This document shows, one piece after another, positions 33,410 to 41,057 of a stretch of 64,000 bases of DNA (positions are counted from its first letter, which is position 1; every line of letters starts with the position of its first letter). Source of the stretch: Ruegeria_C sp041537905 (GTDB lineage Bacteria > Pseudomonadota > Alphaproteobacteria > Rhodobacterales > Rhodobacteraceae); assembly GCF_041537905.1 (NCBI RefSeq), contig NZ_JBGRUO010000009.1, positions 62,001-126,000 on the forward strand. Direction: 5' to 3'. A program made the translations under genes and the position numbers. Under the pieces are notes generated by a model. It made no database searches and was not told the DNA's origin. It was given only the letters and a program-made list of their open reading frames with translations.

Positions 33410-33814
33410 ATGTCTGGGAACAAGATGGACGACCGGAGCTTTACGGAACACCAAAACGCCAACCAAATCGCCACGGACATGTCCACCGCTGCAATCAAGG
33501 GGGCACTTCTAATCAATGGCGGAGGAGCCATTGCAGTGCTGGGCTTTGCGGCCAGCCTTATCGAGAAGAGCATTGTTGGCACGGGCGCCATTGCAGCAGC
33601 TATTATGTACTATGCGTGGGGTGTGGTCCTAGCGGTTTCCGCTCTTGCGACCGGCTATCTAGCCAATTTCGCTCTAGCTGAGAACGTCAAGGGATCTTCG
33701 GGCTGGGGAAGGGCACGTGTATGCTTTTTTGCATTGGCAATGGGTTGCTTGTTGGCCTCTTTGGCGTTGTTTGTAACGGGATCATATGCCGTCAAGGCCG
33801 CGTTGATTGGATAG
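33410..33814 (+). CDS. Small integral membrane protein
   Basis: A 134-residue protein. The N-terminal polar 30 residues (TEHQNANQIATDMSTAAIKG) are followed by four hydrophobic helices (about 31-48, 58-82, 100-120 and 118-132). I have the impression of similar proteins in other roseobacters, without a function. Start could also be 33425. It sits between the RidA and ParB remnants in the right module and has no left counterpart. Confidence 0.6.
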   Translation: MSGNKMDDRSFTEHQNANQIATDMSTAAIKGALLINGGGAIAVLGFAASLIEKSIVGTGAIAAAIMYYAWGVVLAVSALATGYLANFALAENVKGSSGWGRARVCFFALAMGCLLASLALFVTGSYAVKAALIG

Positions 33815-33818
33815 ATGC

Positions 33819-33920
33819 ATTTTCACCGAAGCCGACGAGATAGACCGCCAGCTTTGGGAGTTGAGAGAGAATAGCGCGCGGAATCCGCGCGAAACTGCTG
33901 GTCGGCCAAAAAGGAAAAGG
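33819..33920 (+). pseudogene. ParB-like remnant (right)
   Basis: FTEADEIDRQLWELREN matches, and extends upstream, the left remnant's RQLWEIDEN. The similarity then breaks down. It is a short internal scrap of the same ParB-like gene, in mirrored orientation to 19138-19308. Confidence 0.4.
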
Positions 33921-33929
33921 GCTTCGCGA

Positions 33930-34127
33930 CTAGGTCAGTTGCTGTATAGCACCCAGAAGCAAAGACACCGCTATCGCCATATGAAAACCCATTCGATACT
34001 TGGAGGCCGTATCAGATTGTGGAGCACGCATGTTCGCGAGGAAGCCGCCTAGCTGCTGCAACCGAACGGCGCAGAACACCACAACCAAGAAGCAAATCAC
34101 ACCAAGAATAAAGGTGATTGAGGGCAT
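33930..34127 (-). CDS. Small two-helix membrane protein
   Basis: A 65-residue protein: helix 1 is ITFILGVICFLVVVFCAV, helix 2 MAIAVSLLLGAIQ, with a basic/polar loop between (QLGGFLANMRAPQSD). GGAGAA lies about 6 bases before the ATG. It overlaps only the degenerate tail of the ParB remnant frame. Unknown. Confidence 0.5.
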   Translation of the reverse strand: MPSITFILGVICFLVVVFCAVRLQQLGGFLANMRAPQSDTASKYRMGFHMAIAVSLLLGAIQQLT

Positions 34128-34262
34128 CGTTCTCCGGCGCTTTCCTGTCGGGTCTGTGATGGAAGAACGTTTGATGATTTATGCCCCGGTTTCAAGACCC
34201 AACGCGCGGCTTGCACTCGGAAGCCCGGAGCATCTGCGGCGAAGACATTAGCTCTTGATAAG

Positions 34263-34502
34263 TCACTGGTCCCGCTTCAAAGCCACCCCCGGCCCAGCAG
34301 CAACTTCCCCGCTGTCAAGGAACTGGATGCCTTGGGCTTCGAGGGCTGATCGAATTTTTGTTATTGCGTCGGCTGATGCTGTCACTTGCCCTGAGCCTTC
34401 TGCTCGTTTGACAGTCGGCACGGATACCCCCGCCGAGTCTGCTACCTTTGCCTGAGACCATCCAATTAGGTCTCTAGCTGCCTGAAGTTGCCTGCCTGTC
34501 AT
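34263..34502 (-). CDS. XRE-family (Cro/CI-like) regulator, right copy
   Basis: A 79-residue helix-turn-helix protein: LQAARDLIGWSQAKVADSAG then VPTVKRAEG. The C-terminal 26 residues are nearly the same as in the left copy (18259-18501). The start at 34502 has GAGGG upstream; a perfect operator-like dyad begins 9 bases before the start codon, overlapping the likely ribosome site region. It is divergent from the right small-gene operon and presumably represses both directions. Confidence 0.85.
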   Translation of the reverse strand: MTGRQLQAARDLIGWSQAKVADSAGVSVPTVKRAEGSGQVTASADAITKIRSALEAQGIQFLDSGEVAAGPGVALKRDQ

Positions 34503-34510
34503 TGCCCTCT

Positions 34511-34552
34511 TGATCCCTTCGGATCATGTGCTATATTGATCCCTAAGGATCA
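34511..34552. promoter_or_regulatory. Twin operators TGATCC-N4-GGATCA
   Basis: Two perfect copies of the same dyad (34511-34526, spacer CTTC; 34537-34552, spacer CTAA), 26 bp apart, fill the 73-bp gap between the XRE gene and the operon at 34576. Their identity and position are those of Cro/CI-type operators. Confidence 0.75.
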
Positions 34553-34575
34553 TACCATAAACGGAGGCCAACACA

Positions 34576-34845
34576 ATGGCAGAACAACGCGCCAGCGCGA
34601 CCAATACCGTCATGCTCGACGGCAAGAGAGGCACGAGCCAGTCCGATAAGACCCAGGCCATCAAGGATGAGAAGCTGAAAATCGAAGTGGACGCCATAAC
34701 CTTGAGCGGTCTTACCAAAGCCCTTGATGCACTGACCTGGGAGGACAACGGCGAAGAGAACCCCGAAGCGGTCAGCGCGCTTATCCGCACCATCAACACG
34801 CGCTCTGAGGCGCTGATGGAACGCATCGAACAACTGGACGTCTGA
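34576..34845 (+). CDS. First gene of the right small-gene operon, unknown
   Basis: An 89-residue acidic helical protein. The first 13 residues match the left gene at 17793, the remainder (LSGLTKALDALTWEDNGEEN and on) the left gene at 17059. ACGGAGG precedes the ATG by about 7 bases. It is under the twin operators, so likely silent while the XRE protein is present. No known domain. Confidence 0.68.
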   Translation: MAEQRASATNTVMLDGKRGTSQSDKTQAIKDEKLKIEVDAITLSGLTKALDALTWEDNGEENPEAVSALIRTINTRSEALMERIEQLDV

Positions 34846-34859
34846 AGGAGGAAAGCAAG

Positions 34860-35285
34860 ATGAACGATGAAACCAATAGTGCAAACGAACCAGCAAAAAT
34901 CAGGGCCTATGAGTTCGAGGATCTGCTGACCATTGACCACCGCATTGACGCTTTCTGCGACTGGAATGACTGCGAGCCACCTGAATTGAGTTTTGATGAG
35001 GACGGCTCCCTGCTTATGACTGAAAACATCGTTGATTGGTGCCGGGAACAGGGCGCAAGCATCGACTGGATTTTCTGCGGTGATCCGAAGGGAATGGCAG
35101 CCGCCTTCCGCAAGAACAGTGAAGAATTCAGGCCGATCAAGAAGGAATTGGAGGAACTGAACCCAGAGCAGCTCCGCACCGTTACAGTGGCTATGAAGGC
35201 TTACATTGCCGGTATCGCCCCGCTTGAACAGACCATGGAGGCGTCAAAGGCAGCTCTGGATGAACTGAAGGAAGAGGCAGCATGA
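34860..35285 (+). CDS. Right-operon protein related to 17276-17806, unknown
   Basis: A 141-residue acidic protein. The conserved segment is CREQGASIDWIFCGDPKGMA; the C-terminal half is helical and Glu/Ala rich (ALDELKEEAA). GGAGGAAAG lies just before the ATG. It overlaps the following gene by 4 bp. The segment 'W(C/T)xxxGASxDWIFxGDxxGM' recalls short phage proteins, but I cannot name a function. Confidence 0.68.
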   Translation: MNDETNSANEPAKIRAYEFEDLLTIDHRIDAFCDWNDCEPPELSFDEDGSLLMTENIVDWCREQGASIDWIFCGDPKGMAAAFRKNSEEFRPIKKELEELNPEQLRTVTVAMKAYIAGIAPLEQTMEASKAALDELKEEAA

Positions 35286-35545
35286 CCGCCCTAATGACAA
35301 AATCACTGGATGCTAAATTGCTGAAGGCTGATGAAACCGCTGTTCTGTTGCACGGCCTTCTTCAAGGACTTGAAATCCTCGTTGATGAATTGCTGGGCCG
35401 CGATGAGCCTGAGATGCGTACACGGAATGCCGTGGCCGCGCTGTCAGGTCACGTGGTTGAAATCGCTGACAGCCTGACCGACAACGTGCAGTCGGCACAG
35501 GATTTGGAACGAAAACTGACCAGGGAGAGCGCCCAAGCGGCTTAG
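35282..35545 (+). CDS. Right-operon small protein, unknown
   Basis: An 87-residue helical protein (LLHGLLQGLEILVDELLGRD, then VVEIADSLTDNV). Its ATG overlaps the preceding TGA. The C-terminal ESAQAA and the 60-bp spacer after it resemble those after the left gene 16751-17062, so the two occupy the same operon place although their bodies differ. Confidence 0.62.
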   Translation: MTALMTKSLDAKLLKADETAVLLHGLLQGLEILVDELLGRDEPEMRTRNAVAALSGHVVEIADSLTDNVQSAQDLERKLTRESAQAA

Positions 35546-35605
35546 TGAACTTCAACCAGGGCGCGGCAGTCACTGCGCCCCTTTTTGTTTGTAACGAGTG
35601 CTTTC

Positions 35606-36097
35606 ATGAGTTTTTACCAAGTGAACCGGAGCTGGTCGGATCAGTTCCTGCCGGAGATTAGGCGCATAGTCGGGGGCCACTTGCTCAAGGCCGCGCCTGA
35701 TCCTCTGGATCACTTCCAGGCCACAGACTTAGTAACGCTGGACGCCAAAGACATGCGGATAGCCGCCCGTGTCCGTCGTCCCGGTTACTCGATGCTCTAT
35801 CCCAATCAGTTCACCATCCGTGCGCAGGTTCCGTCAGGCGCAGAGACCGAACTATCCAAGATAGTGAACGGCTACGGTGATTGGATGTTCTACGGCCATG
35901 CAGGCGTTGACGGGTTGTCGCTGCAAAACTGGTGGCTCATTGACCTGCGAGCATTCAGGGCAGCGCTAATCCGTCACGGGGCCAATGGCAGCTTCATTCG
36001 CATGGGCGACAAGCGGAACCCGGACGGGACGTGCTTCAAGTGGTTCGATATCCAGTCATTCCCGGATGATCCGCCGCTGGTGGTGGCGAGGGGGTAG
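35606..36097 (+). CDS. Right-end operon protein, possible nuclease-like fold
   Basis: A 163-residue protein, intact counterpart of the truncated left copy 16469-16692. Motifs such as DHFQATDLVTLDAKDMRIAA followed by ARVRRPGY, and TELSKIVNGYGDWMFYGHA, resemble the acidic/basic spacing of PD-(D/E)XK-type nucleases, but no standard motif is complete, so the assignment is tentative. An ATG start at 35606 fits the left copy. It is the last gene before the island's right side fades out. Confidence 0.65.
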   Translation: MSFYQVNRSWSDQFLPEIRRIVGGHLLKAAPDPLDHFQATDLVTLDAKDMRIAARVRRPGYSMLYPNQFTIRAQVPSGAETELSKIVNGYGDWMFYGHAGVDGLSLQNWWLIDLRAFRAALIRHGANGSFIRMGDKRNPDGTCFKWFDIQSFPDDPPLVVARG

Positions 36098-36397
36098 GGG
36101 CGGCAGAGATTTTTTGTTCAAACGTGATTCACTTCACAGAAGGTCAGCGGCGTTTGGTTCATGCTGAAATTGTTAATTGGTTACGTCAGTAAGACGTTGG
36201 TTCAGTAAATTCCCCAAAAGGTACGGGCACGCCACAGGCCGTGCCCGTTCTTTTTTTGAGTGGCGCATGCCGGGCAAGCAGCGCATCGCAACACTGGCAT
36301 GAATTCATTGTGACACTGGATAACCGTCGGTGGTGTCGAGGGAATGACAATTGAAGCTAGATTTCGCATTGCTACGCACACTAGATTGGTGTGGTTG

Positions 36398-36832
36398 ATG
36401 CAGGTTCTCCGGGGGGATCTAGTGCAAATTCGGCCTTTCTTTATGTGCATCTTGATTGCAACGCTTCAATTGCCCCAAGCCAACGCGCAATCTCAAGCAG
36501 ACGGGCACGCCCAAGAATACTGCTCACTAGTGGCTGCAACTGTGAAAGATTCGTGCCTAGAAGCAACACCGGCGGGCACTGCGAATAACGCTGTGGGGGA
36601 GGCATTTTCAAATTCAGCCGCATTGTGTGCAGAGCATCGGCATCAAATAATTTGCACCGTTCTTATTCCGCCGAGAGAGTTTACTTTGCAGGCCTATGTT
36701 GAGCACTTCAGGCGCAACCGCTATCCTACAGTGACCGTTGAATGCACGCTTGAGCGAAATGGTTGGCTTGGAGTGATCGACGGGGCTTTCACTTTCAAAG
36801 TCGGAGAAAGCTACTCATTTGCGGTTTGCTAG
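36398..36832 (+). CDS. Probable exported hypothetical protein
   Basis: About 144 residues. A hydrophobic stretch FFMCILIATLQLPQANAQ looks like a signal peptide with cleavage after ANA. The mature part has five to six Cys (EYCSLV, DSCLEA, ALCAEH, IICTVL, VECTLE) that could form disulfides. Start is uncertain (36344, 36398 or 36443). AT-richer than the chromosome, so probably still accessory DNA. No family recognised. Confidence 0.5.
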   Translation: MQVLRGDLVQIRPFFMCILIATLQLPQANAQSQADGHAQEYCSLVAATVKDSCLEATPAGTANNAVGEAFSNSAALCAEHRHQIICTVLIPPREFTLQAYVEHFRRNRYPTVTVECTLERNGWLGVIDGAFTFKVGESYSFAVC

Positions 36833-37000
36833 AAGCATGATCGACTCATCTAAGTAGCGGCTATTGTCAGCTTGGATGTGAAAAACCGTGACACTTAACA
36901 AGCCGCAAGAGAAAGAAACCTGACAGGTGTCGTCGGATGACCGCTCTAGAGCCCTTAGCAGTCAGAAGCGCCGACAAAGACAGTTCCAGAAAAAAGAGCG

Positions 37001-38122
37001 TTAGTTTGATGGCGTCATATTAACGATTGTGGGTTCTCGATCACCGCTTGTCTCAAAGACAATCATTTCGTCGCCCATTGCGTCGAAGTCGATTTGCTTC
37101 ATATCGACCATGTGTACCGTCCGGTCATACATCGTGTGGTAGTAGTAGGCGAGGTTCTGGGAGTCACTGGCCGTCGTAATCTGCGTCGCACTGTAGAGCA
37201 AATCATCCGACTGGACGTCATCCTGTGCTCCCTCAGCAGCATCCGCTGGGATGTTGAAGTTGTCGAGAATCCTGAATGCCTCACGCACCGTATCGTAACC
37301 GCCATCTGTCGGTCGCGCAGTTTGCGAGAACGCGACCGCGCGGACAAAGCGTGACGGCGGAGTGAAATCGCCGGGTAGGCCAATCATTCCGCTGCCCGCG
37401 CCAAGCGGTGCAAAGGTCACGCCGCTGGCTTCGACCGACGGAAGGCCAAGTGCTGACAGATTGACGTAGTTGTTGAGATTCGTCATGTGCCAGTCGTAAT
37501 TGGGAGAGTTTGTAATAACACCCAGCGGGGCCTCAAAAACCGTCAGTTCACCGTCAATGTATTCGATTACGATCCGTCCGCCGAAGCGATCCGCTACCAA
37601 CATGTGGAAGGGAAAGGGAAAGCCAAGGGTTTCATCCACAACGCCGACGACGCGAACGGCTTCAAGACCAGCTTGCGCTTCCTCAACTGTCTCGTATTGC
37701 GAAAGGACATACGAAGCCAGTAAATCTCCGGGGATCGTGTTGTCGGCGAGCTCTGGCAGGTACTCTTGGTATTCAGTAAAGCCCGGCAAGTAAAACAAAC
37801 CAGCAGTCAGTCCAGCCTCATTAATCCCATCGGCTGGCGCGCCGTGGTCCAACATACTGATGCCGACCATGCCGAAGCGGCCAGTCCAAGAGGCGCCTTG
37901 TTTCCCGTCGGGCATCGCGCCAGCGCTATAAGTGAAGCCCCTTGGGATAATGTTGATCTTCGTTTCGAGGTCGAAGGGGCCCCACTCTGCAGTTCTTGCG
38001 CGAACGATGCTTCCGTCTGTTCCGTTCAGCATAATCCCGGTACACGCCCATGCCATCGATACAGAAGCAATCAAGGCCACGCTGACGCGGGCAGTTGCCT
38101 TAAGAATTCTGTAAAATGTCAT
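37001..38122 (-). CDS. Secreted choloylglycine hydrolase / penicillin V acylase family enzyme
   Basis: A 373-residue Ntn-hydrolase. A signal peptide (TARVSVALIASVSMAWA) ends right before C27-TGIML; in this family the Cys exposed by processing is the nucleophile. Other family residues are visible: RTAEWG, the SWTGRFGMVGISMLDHGAPA region with a conserved Asp, and NEAGLTAGLFYLPG. Members cleave linear amides: penicillin V, bile salts, or acyl-homoserine lactones. Location is periplasmic or extracellular. Start 38122 has GGAGAAGAG upstream. It lies between the island and tRNA-Lys. Confidence 0.88.
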   Translation of the reverse strand: MTFYRILKATARVSVALIASVSMAWACTGIMLNGTDGSIVRARTAEWGPFDLETKINIIPRGFTYSAGAMPDGKQGASWTGRFGMVGISMLDHGAPADGINEAGLTAGLFYLPGFTEYQEYLPELADNTIPGDLLASYVLSQYETVEEAQAGLEAVRVVGVVDETLGFPFPFHMLVADRFGGRIVIEYIDGELTVFEAPLGVITNSPNYDWHMTNLNNYVNLSALGLPSVEASGVTFAPLGAGSGMIGLPGDFTPPSRFVRAVAFSQTARPTDGGYDTVREAFRILDNFNIPADAAEGAQDDVQSDDLLYSATQITTASDSQNLAYYYHTMYDRTVHMVDMKQIDFDAMGDEMIVFETSGDREPTIVNMTPSN

Positions 38123-38518
38123 GTCTCTTCTCCTGACGGCAGTTTCCAAACGGATCATTCCACACAATTGCGATGCTAACATGTTGAATGGCTTCTGCTC
38201 AGGTGGCAAATCGCCCATCAGTCGGTCGAAAGAACTTGGCGACACAGTAACGCCAGCAGAAGTAACGGCGGCTTCGCCCGCACTGCCGACCTTCTCAATG
38301 TATCACCAGCTCCTCATAAGTGCCCTCAGGGGTCCATTTCCCAATCCTGGTGCCCGTGAGCAGATTTACTTTGGGCCGACTCTGGCTGTGGGGCAGAGTT
38401 GCATGCTGTTAGGTGATTCAAGGGGTTAGACCGGGCACATTTGTCCCCCATATGTCCCCCAGTAGGGGAGTTCTGCCTTGAGAATAAGGCTCAATATCCT
38501 GTAAGTCATTGATTTCAG

Positions 38519-38594
38519 TGGTGAGCCGTGCAGGATTCGAACCTGCGACCCACTGATTAAAAGTCAGTTGCTCTACCAACTGAGCTAACGGCCC
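38519..38594 (-). tRNA. tRNA-Lys (anticodon UUU)
   Basis: A cloverleaf can be drawn: acceptor GGGCCGT/ACGGCTC, D arm with AGCTCAGTTGGTAGAGC, anticodon stem CTGAC/GTCAG type pairing around CTTTTAA, TTCGAATCC T loop, and encoded CCA. The 3' end faces the phage-like island, a typical integration target. Confidence 0.95.
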
Positions 38595-38804
38595 ACTCTC
38601 TGTGTTTGGGATCCTCGAACCCCGCGCGACGTCTAGTCATTTCACCGGCAAGGTTCAAGACCAGTTTCGCTTCTCGTTTCGCCAGCATCCCGAAAGAACC
38701 GCCGACCCGATAGGCGGCCTAATTATGAGCAGCACCCGGGGTGGTCAAGTCCTTTTTTGGGGAATCTTCTCCGAAGGCTGGATTCGCGTACTTGCCGGCG
38801 TTAT

Positions 38805-39647
38805 ATGCCTGCCATGGCAGACAAATATGAAACCGCATTGCCCTTCATGAAGATGCACGGGCTAGGCAACGACTTTGTTGTTGTCGATGCACGCACGCAG
38901 GCAGTGCCGGTCTCGGCGCGGCTCGCACAAGCTGTGGCGCACCGCCATTTTGGTGTGGGATTTGATCAGCTTGCAGTCATCAAAAAGGGCACAGGGGATG
39001 CGCATCTGGTGTTCTATAACGCCGATGGTTCGACCTCGGCCGCCTGCGGCAATGCCACACGCTGTATTGCGCGGCATTTGATCGACGAAAGCGGCAAGAC
39101 CGAGCTAAACCTGACCACCGATCGCGGCGCACTGGTAGCGCGTGACGCGGGCGGAGGCATGACGTCTGTGAATATGGGTCAGCCACAATTGCACTGGGAT
39201 GAGATTCCGCTGGCCGAGGAGGTGGATACGCTGGATCTGCCGATCGAGGGCGCCCCGGTCGCCACCGGCATGGGCAATCCACACTGCTCGTTTTTTGTCG
39301 AAGATGCCGAGGCGGTGCCGCTAGAGGTATTTGGCGCGCGGTACGAGCATCATCCGCTCTATCCGCAGCGCACCAACGTGCAGGTGGCGCAGGTCGTCAG
39401 CTCCGATCACATCCGCATGCGGGTGTGGGAGCGTGGCGTGGGCGTGACGCTGGCATCCGGCTCCTCTTCTTGCGCCACGGCCGTGGCAGCGGCGCGGCGC
39501 GGATTGACGGGGCGCGAGGTGCGAATTGATCTGGATGGCGGCACGCTGGACGTCGCGTGGCGCGACGACGGCGTCTGGATGACGGGCCCGAGCATGCATG
39601 TCTTCTCCGGCGTGCTGACGCCAGAATTTCTGGAGACTCTGGGATGA
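38805..39647 (+). CDS. dapF: Diaminopimelate epimerase
   Basis: A 280-residue cofactor-free racemase converting LL- to meso-diaminopimelate for lysine and peptidoglycan synthesis. The signature MHGLGNDFVVVDA and both catalytic cysteines are present (ADGSTSAACGNATRCIA and ASGSSSCATAV). No good ribosome site separates ATG 38805 from 38814; either is acceptable. It overlaps mtaB by 4 bp (ATGA). The operon starts just after tRNA-Lys on the opposite strand. Confidence 0.95.
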   Translation: MPAMADKYETALPFMKMHGLGNDFVVVDARTQAVPVSARLAQAVAHRHFGVGFDQLAVIKKGTGDAHLVFYNADGSTSAACGNATRCIARHLIDESGKTELNLTTDRGALVARDAGGGMTSVNMGQPQLHWDEIPLAEEVDTLDLPIEGAPVATGMGNPHCSFFVEDAEAVPLEVFGARYEHHPLYPQRTNVQVAQVVSSDHIRMRVWERGVGVTLASGSSSCATAVAAARRGLTGREVRIDLDGGTLDVAWRDDGVWMTGPSMHVFSGVLTPEFLETLG

Positions 39648-40897
39648 GCACCCCCAAATTCACCACCTTGGGCTGCCGCCTGAACGCCTATGAAACCGAG
39701 GCGATGAAAGAGCTGTCGGCGCAGGCCGGAATGCGGGACGCGGTGATTGTGAACACCTGCGCCGTGACCTCCGAGGCTGTGCGCAAGGCTCGGCAGGAAA
39801 TCCGCCGACTGCGGCGCGAAAACCCCGATGCCCGCGTCATCGTCACCGGCTGCGCGGCCCAGACCGAGCCCGAGACCTTTGCCCGGATGGACGAGGTCGA
39901 CGCCGTGATCGGCAATACCGAGAAGATGCAGCCCGAGACTTGGAAGGGGCTGGCCGCCGACTTCATCGGCAAGACCGAAGCGGTGCAAGTCGACGACATC
40001 ATGTCAGTCACTGAAACCGCGGGCCACCTGATTGACGGGTTCGGAACTCGCTCGCGGGCCTATGTGCAGGTTCAGAATGGCTGCGACCACCGCTGCACCT
40101 TCTGCATCATCCCCTATGGCCGCGGCAACTCTCGCAGCGTTCCCGCGGGCGTCGTGGTGGACCAGATCAAGCGATTGGTGGACAGAGGCTACAACGAGGT
40201 TGTGCTGACCGGGGTCGACCTGACCTCCTGGGGGGCTGATCTGCCAGCAGAGCCGAAACTGGGCGATCTGGTGATGCGGATTCTGAAACTGGTGCCCGAT
40301 CTGCCGCGCCTGCGGATCAGTTCGATCGATTCCATCGAGGTGGACGAGAACCTGATGCAAGCCATCGCGACCGAGTCACGCCTGATGCCGCATTTGCACC
40401 TGTCGCTACAACATGGCGACGATCTGATCCTGAAACGGATGAAGCGTCGCCATCTGCGCGATGACGCGATCCGTTTCGCCGAAGAGGCCCGCAGCCTGCG
40501 TCCCGAAATGACCTTTGGCGCGGACATCATCGCAGGCTTTCCCACCGAGAGCGACGCGCATTTCGAAAACTCCCTGAAGCTGGTCGAAGAGTGCAACCTG
40601 ACCTGGCTGCATGTCTTCCCCTATTCGCCTCGCCCCGGCACCCCTGCCGCGCGGATGCCGCAAGTGGACGGCAAGGTGATCAAACACCGCGCCGCCCGCC
40701 TGCGCGCCAGCGGCGCGTCACAGGTCGGCAGACACCTTCAGGCGCAGCTCGGCAAGACACATCAGATTCTGATGGAAAACCCGCATATGGGCCGCACAGA
40801 GCAGTTTACGGAGGTTGATTTCTCGACCCCCCAACGCGAGGGCGAAATCGTGACCGCCGCGATCCTCGGCCAGAACGGCAATCATCTGACCGCCTGA
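39644..40897 (+). CDS. mtaB: tRNA t6A37 methylthiotransferase MtaB
   Basis: A 417-residue radical-SAM enzyme that makes ms2t6A at position 37 of ANN-decoding tRNAs. The N-terminal methylthiotransferase domain has three cluster cysteines (GCRLNAYE, NTCAVT, GCAAQ); the radical SAM motif is CDHRCTFCIIPYGRG; a C-terminal TRAM-like part follows. Such enzymes carry two 4Fe-4S clusters. The start overlaps dapF's stop, a common alphaproteobacterial pairing. Confidence 0.94.
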   Translation: MSTPKFTTLGCRLNAYETEAMKELSAQAGMRDAVIVNTCAVTSEAVRKARQEIRRLRRENPDARVIVTGCAAQTEPETFARMDEVDAVIGNTEKMQPETWKGLAADFIGKTEAVQVDDIMSVTETAGHLIDGFGTRSRAYVQVQNGCDHRCTFCIIPYGRGNSRSVPAGVVVDQIKRLVDRGYNEVVLTGVDLTSWGADLPAEPKLGDLVMRILKLVPDLPRLRISSIDSIEVDENLMQAIATESRLMPHLHLSLQHGDDLILKRMKRRHLRDDAIRFAEEARSLRPEMTFGADIIAGFPTESDAHFENSLKLVEECNLTWLHVFPYSPRPGTPAARMPQVDGKVIKHRAARLRASGASQVGRHLQAQLGKTHQILMENPHMGRTEQFTEVDFSTPQREGEIVTAAILGQNGNHLTA

Positions 40898-40923
40898 AGC
40901 GAACGCTCCTGCGATCCTGCACC

Positions 40924-40960
40924 GATCCGCCCTTCATCTGGCCAAGAATATCCCTAGGGA
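40924..40960 (+). repeat. Dispersed intergenic repeat, copy 1
   Basis: GATCCGCCCTTCATCTGGCC followed by a NNGAATATCCCTAGGGA-type tail, 27 bp after the mtaB stop. A second copy lies at 62500-62536, at the end of the acyltransferase gene. It resembles an abundant post-gene repeat that I know from roseobacter genomes. Confidence 0.6.
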
Positions 40961-40999
40961 AGCGCGCGCAGCGTGACGGGGATGGAGCCCCCAAAAAAG

Positions 41000-41031
41000 A
41001 AAACCCCCCGCAGTCAAAGACGCGAGGGGTT
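41000..41031 (-). terminator. Rho-independent terminator of petABC
   Basis: On the minus strand AAACCCCTCGC, loop, GCGGGGGGTTT, followed by TTCTTTTTT. It lies 27 bp after the petC stop and also separates the convergent mtaB. Confidence 0.85.
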
Positions 41032-41057
41032 TGGTCGATCTCTTGTAAAGAAAACGC

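Noticed and set aside
16469..36097. Gene transfer agent cluster
   Set aside because: None of the GTA genes (terminase, portal, protease, capsid, tape measure) is present; only ejection-type and lysis genes remain.
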